A stretch of 19,591 nt of DNA from Thoreauomyces humboldtii (taxonomy: Eukaryota; Chytridiomycota; Chytridiomycetes; Spizellomycetales; Powellomycetaceae): positions 1 to 19,591 of the forward strand of contig JADGJA010000404.1 in assembly GCA_027596035.1 (NCBI GenBank), given 5' to 3'. Positions 18,418-19,591 of this stretch are shown here, piece after piece (positions within the stretch are counted from its first letter, which is position 1; each line of letters opens with the position of its first letter). A program made the translations under genes and the position numbers. The notes beneath the pieces are model-generated. The model searched no databases. It was not told the origin of the DNA and worked only from the letters and a program-made list of their open reading frames with translations.

Positions 18418-19591
18418 ATGACGCTCGAAAAGTGCCAGATCATCACCCACGTACAAAAGTCACTCACCTTCACAGCATACGACGTGAAATGGGTGCCCTG
18501 CTCCGCTCGCTTCGTGGTGCTCGGCCAGCACGCAAGGGGAACGGGAGCGTTGCAGGTCTTTGAGCTCGAGGACGGCGACATCAAACTCATCCACGAGGTA
18601 CAAACCAATCAAACCCCTCTCGTCCCCCCGAGACTCCATCCTTCCTTTCCCTCCTCACCCCCACCCCTCTCTCCCTCTTCCCCCGCGTTACAGGCCGAGA
18701 AGAAGGAGGCCTTCAAGTGCGGGACCTTTGGAGCCTCGTCCCTCTCCTCCCGCCACCTCGCGACGGGAGACTTCAGCGGTCGGATGTCGGTCTGGGACCT
18801 GGAACGGACCGAGCTTCCCGTGTACACCGTGCAATCCCACGACCAGATCATCAACTGCATGGACGGGGCGGGCGGGGGCGCCTCGGGATCCCCCAAGGGT
18901 CCTCCCGAGGTGGCGACGGGCAGCAGGGACGGTGCGGTCAAGATCTGGGACCTGAGGCAGAGGGACAAGCCGGTGGCGAGGATAGCCCCCGCCGAAGGAG
19001 ATCCCGTCCACGACACGTGGGCGGTCGCGTTCGGGAACTCGTTCGACGACCAGGAACGCGTCGTGTGCGCGGGTTACGAGAACGGGGACGTCAAGATGTT
19101 CGACCTGAGGGCCATGTCGTTGCTGTGGGAGACCAACGTCAAGAACGGGGTAAGGAGGCACTGCCTTCACCTTTCCCATCCTTCCAAGAAACGCATCTGC
19201 ATCGGCCGTACCATTCTCAGACGGCTGACTCACTCTCCTCATACCACAGGTCTGCTCGGTCGAGTTCGATCGAAAGGACATCCAGATGAACAAACTGGCC
19301 GTCACGTCCCTCGAATCTTCGTTCGAGATCTTTGACCTCAGGACGCTGCATCCGGATCGCGGATTCGCGAGCGTGACCGAGAAGGTGAGGAAATGGACTT
19401 CTCTGAGCAGAAGAAACTTAACGATTTTTTTTTGTTTCCTCATGATCGTATCCAATCTCATGCTCTTCCTTTACCTCGTTCCAGGCTCACGACACGACGA
19501 CGATATGGACGGTCCGCCACCTTCCCCAGAATCGCGACATCTTCATCACATCCGGCGGGAACGGATCCCTGAACCTCAACAAATAGTAAGC
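18418..19591 (+). CDS. DNAAF10: WDR92/DNAAF10 WD-repeat dynein assembly factor (3' truncated by window)
   Basis: WD40 beta-propeller protein (also called Monad) that works with the R2TP/prefoldin-like chaperone complex in cytoplasmic preassembly of axonemal dyneins. Exons are 18418-18597, 18694-19149, 19250-19384 and 19485-19585, then a GTAAGC donor at 19586, so the gene continues beyond the window. The visible 290 aa are roughly four fifths of the usual length. Family blocks: [12 protein letters not shown] at the start, [126 protein letters not shown] and [16 protein letters not shown]. The apparent TAG at 19584 is not a stop: TA is the start of a split Tyr codon. The ATG at 18418 matches the family N-terminus. 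Intron 1 (96 nt) is in frame without stops. Confidence 0.96.

Noticed and set aside
1..19591. CRISPR array, operon, integron, phage or viral genes
   Set aside because: All real genes are intron-split eukaryotic nuclear genes, and the repeats present are microsatellites or short minisatellites without spacers. No viral motif was seen.

Overview
This is a gene-dense eukaryotic nuclear window. The genes are split by many short GT-AG introns, mostly about 55-115 nt. The organism builds motile cilia: a dynein regulatory complex subunit (DRC11/IQCA1-like) lies at the left end and an axonemal dynein assembly factor (WDR92/DNAAF10-like) at the right end. Compact introns, a Mediator MED1 of fungal type and a kelch/membrane/SH3 protein together suggest a zoosporic, chytrid-like fungus. 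That placement is inference; another compact-genome flagellate is possible.

Layout. 70-3910 (+): DRC11/IQCA1, an IQ-motif AAA protein in about 18 exons. 4007-5123 (-): a GOS28/GOSR1-type Golgi Qb-SNARE in 5 exons, tail-to-tail with DRC11 (96 nt between stops). 5377-7809 (+): MED1 in about 9 exons, head-to-head with the SNARE (253 nt apart). 7810-10627: a gene-poor accessory stretch with minisatellites, a hairpin, a degenerate tRNA-like element on the minus strand, an inverted repeat, a broken SH3 copy and a long CT microsatellite. 10628-13041 (+): a secreted-then-membrane-anchored kelch protein with a cytoplasmic SH3 domain. 13329-14087 (-): a probably mitochondrial thioredoxin. 14301-14984 (+): Cu/Zn superoxide dismutase SOD1, head-to-head with the thioredoxin. 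15402-17818 (-): an STK32/YANK-type AGC kinase with a long glutamine-rich tail. 18418 to the window end (+): WDR92/DNAAF10, truncated by the window.

Functional themes. Two genes serve the axoneme. Two antioxidant genes share one short divergent promoter. The rest cover Golgi trafficking, transcription and signalling. All eight coding genes except the kelch-SH3 protein belong to well-known eukaryotic families. I found no CRISPR array, operon, prokaryotic system or intact mobile element. Intron/exon boundaries were worked out by hand from reading frame, splice consensus and family knowledge; summed exon lengths are multiples of three for every complete gene, which supports the models.
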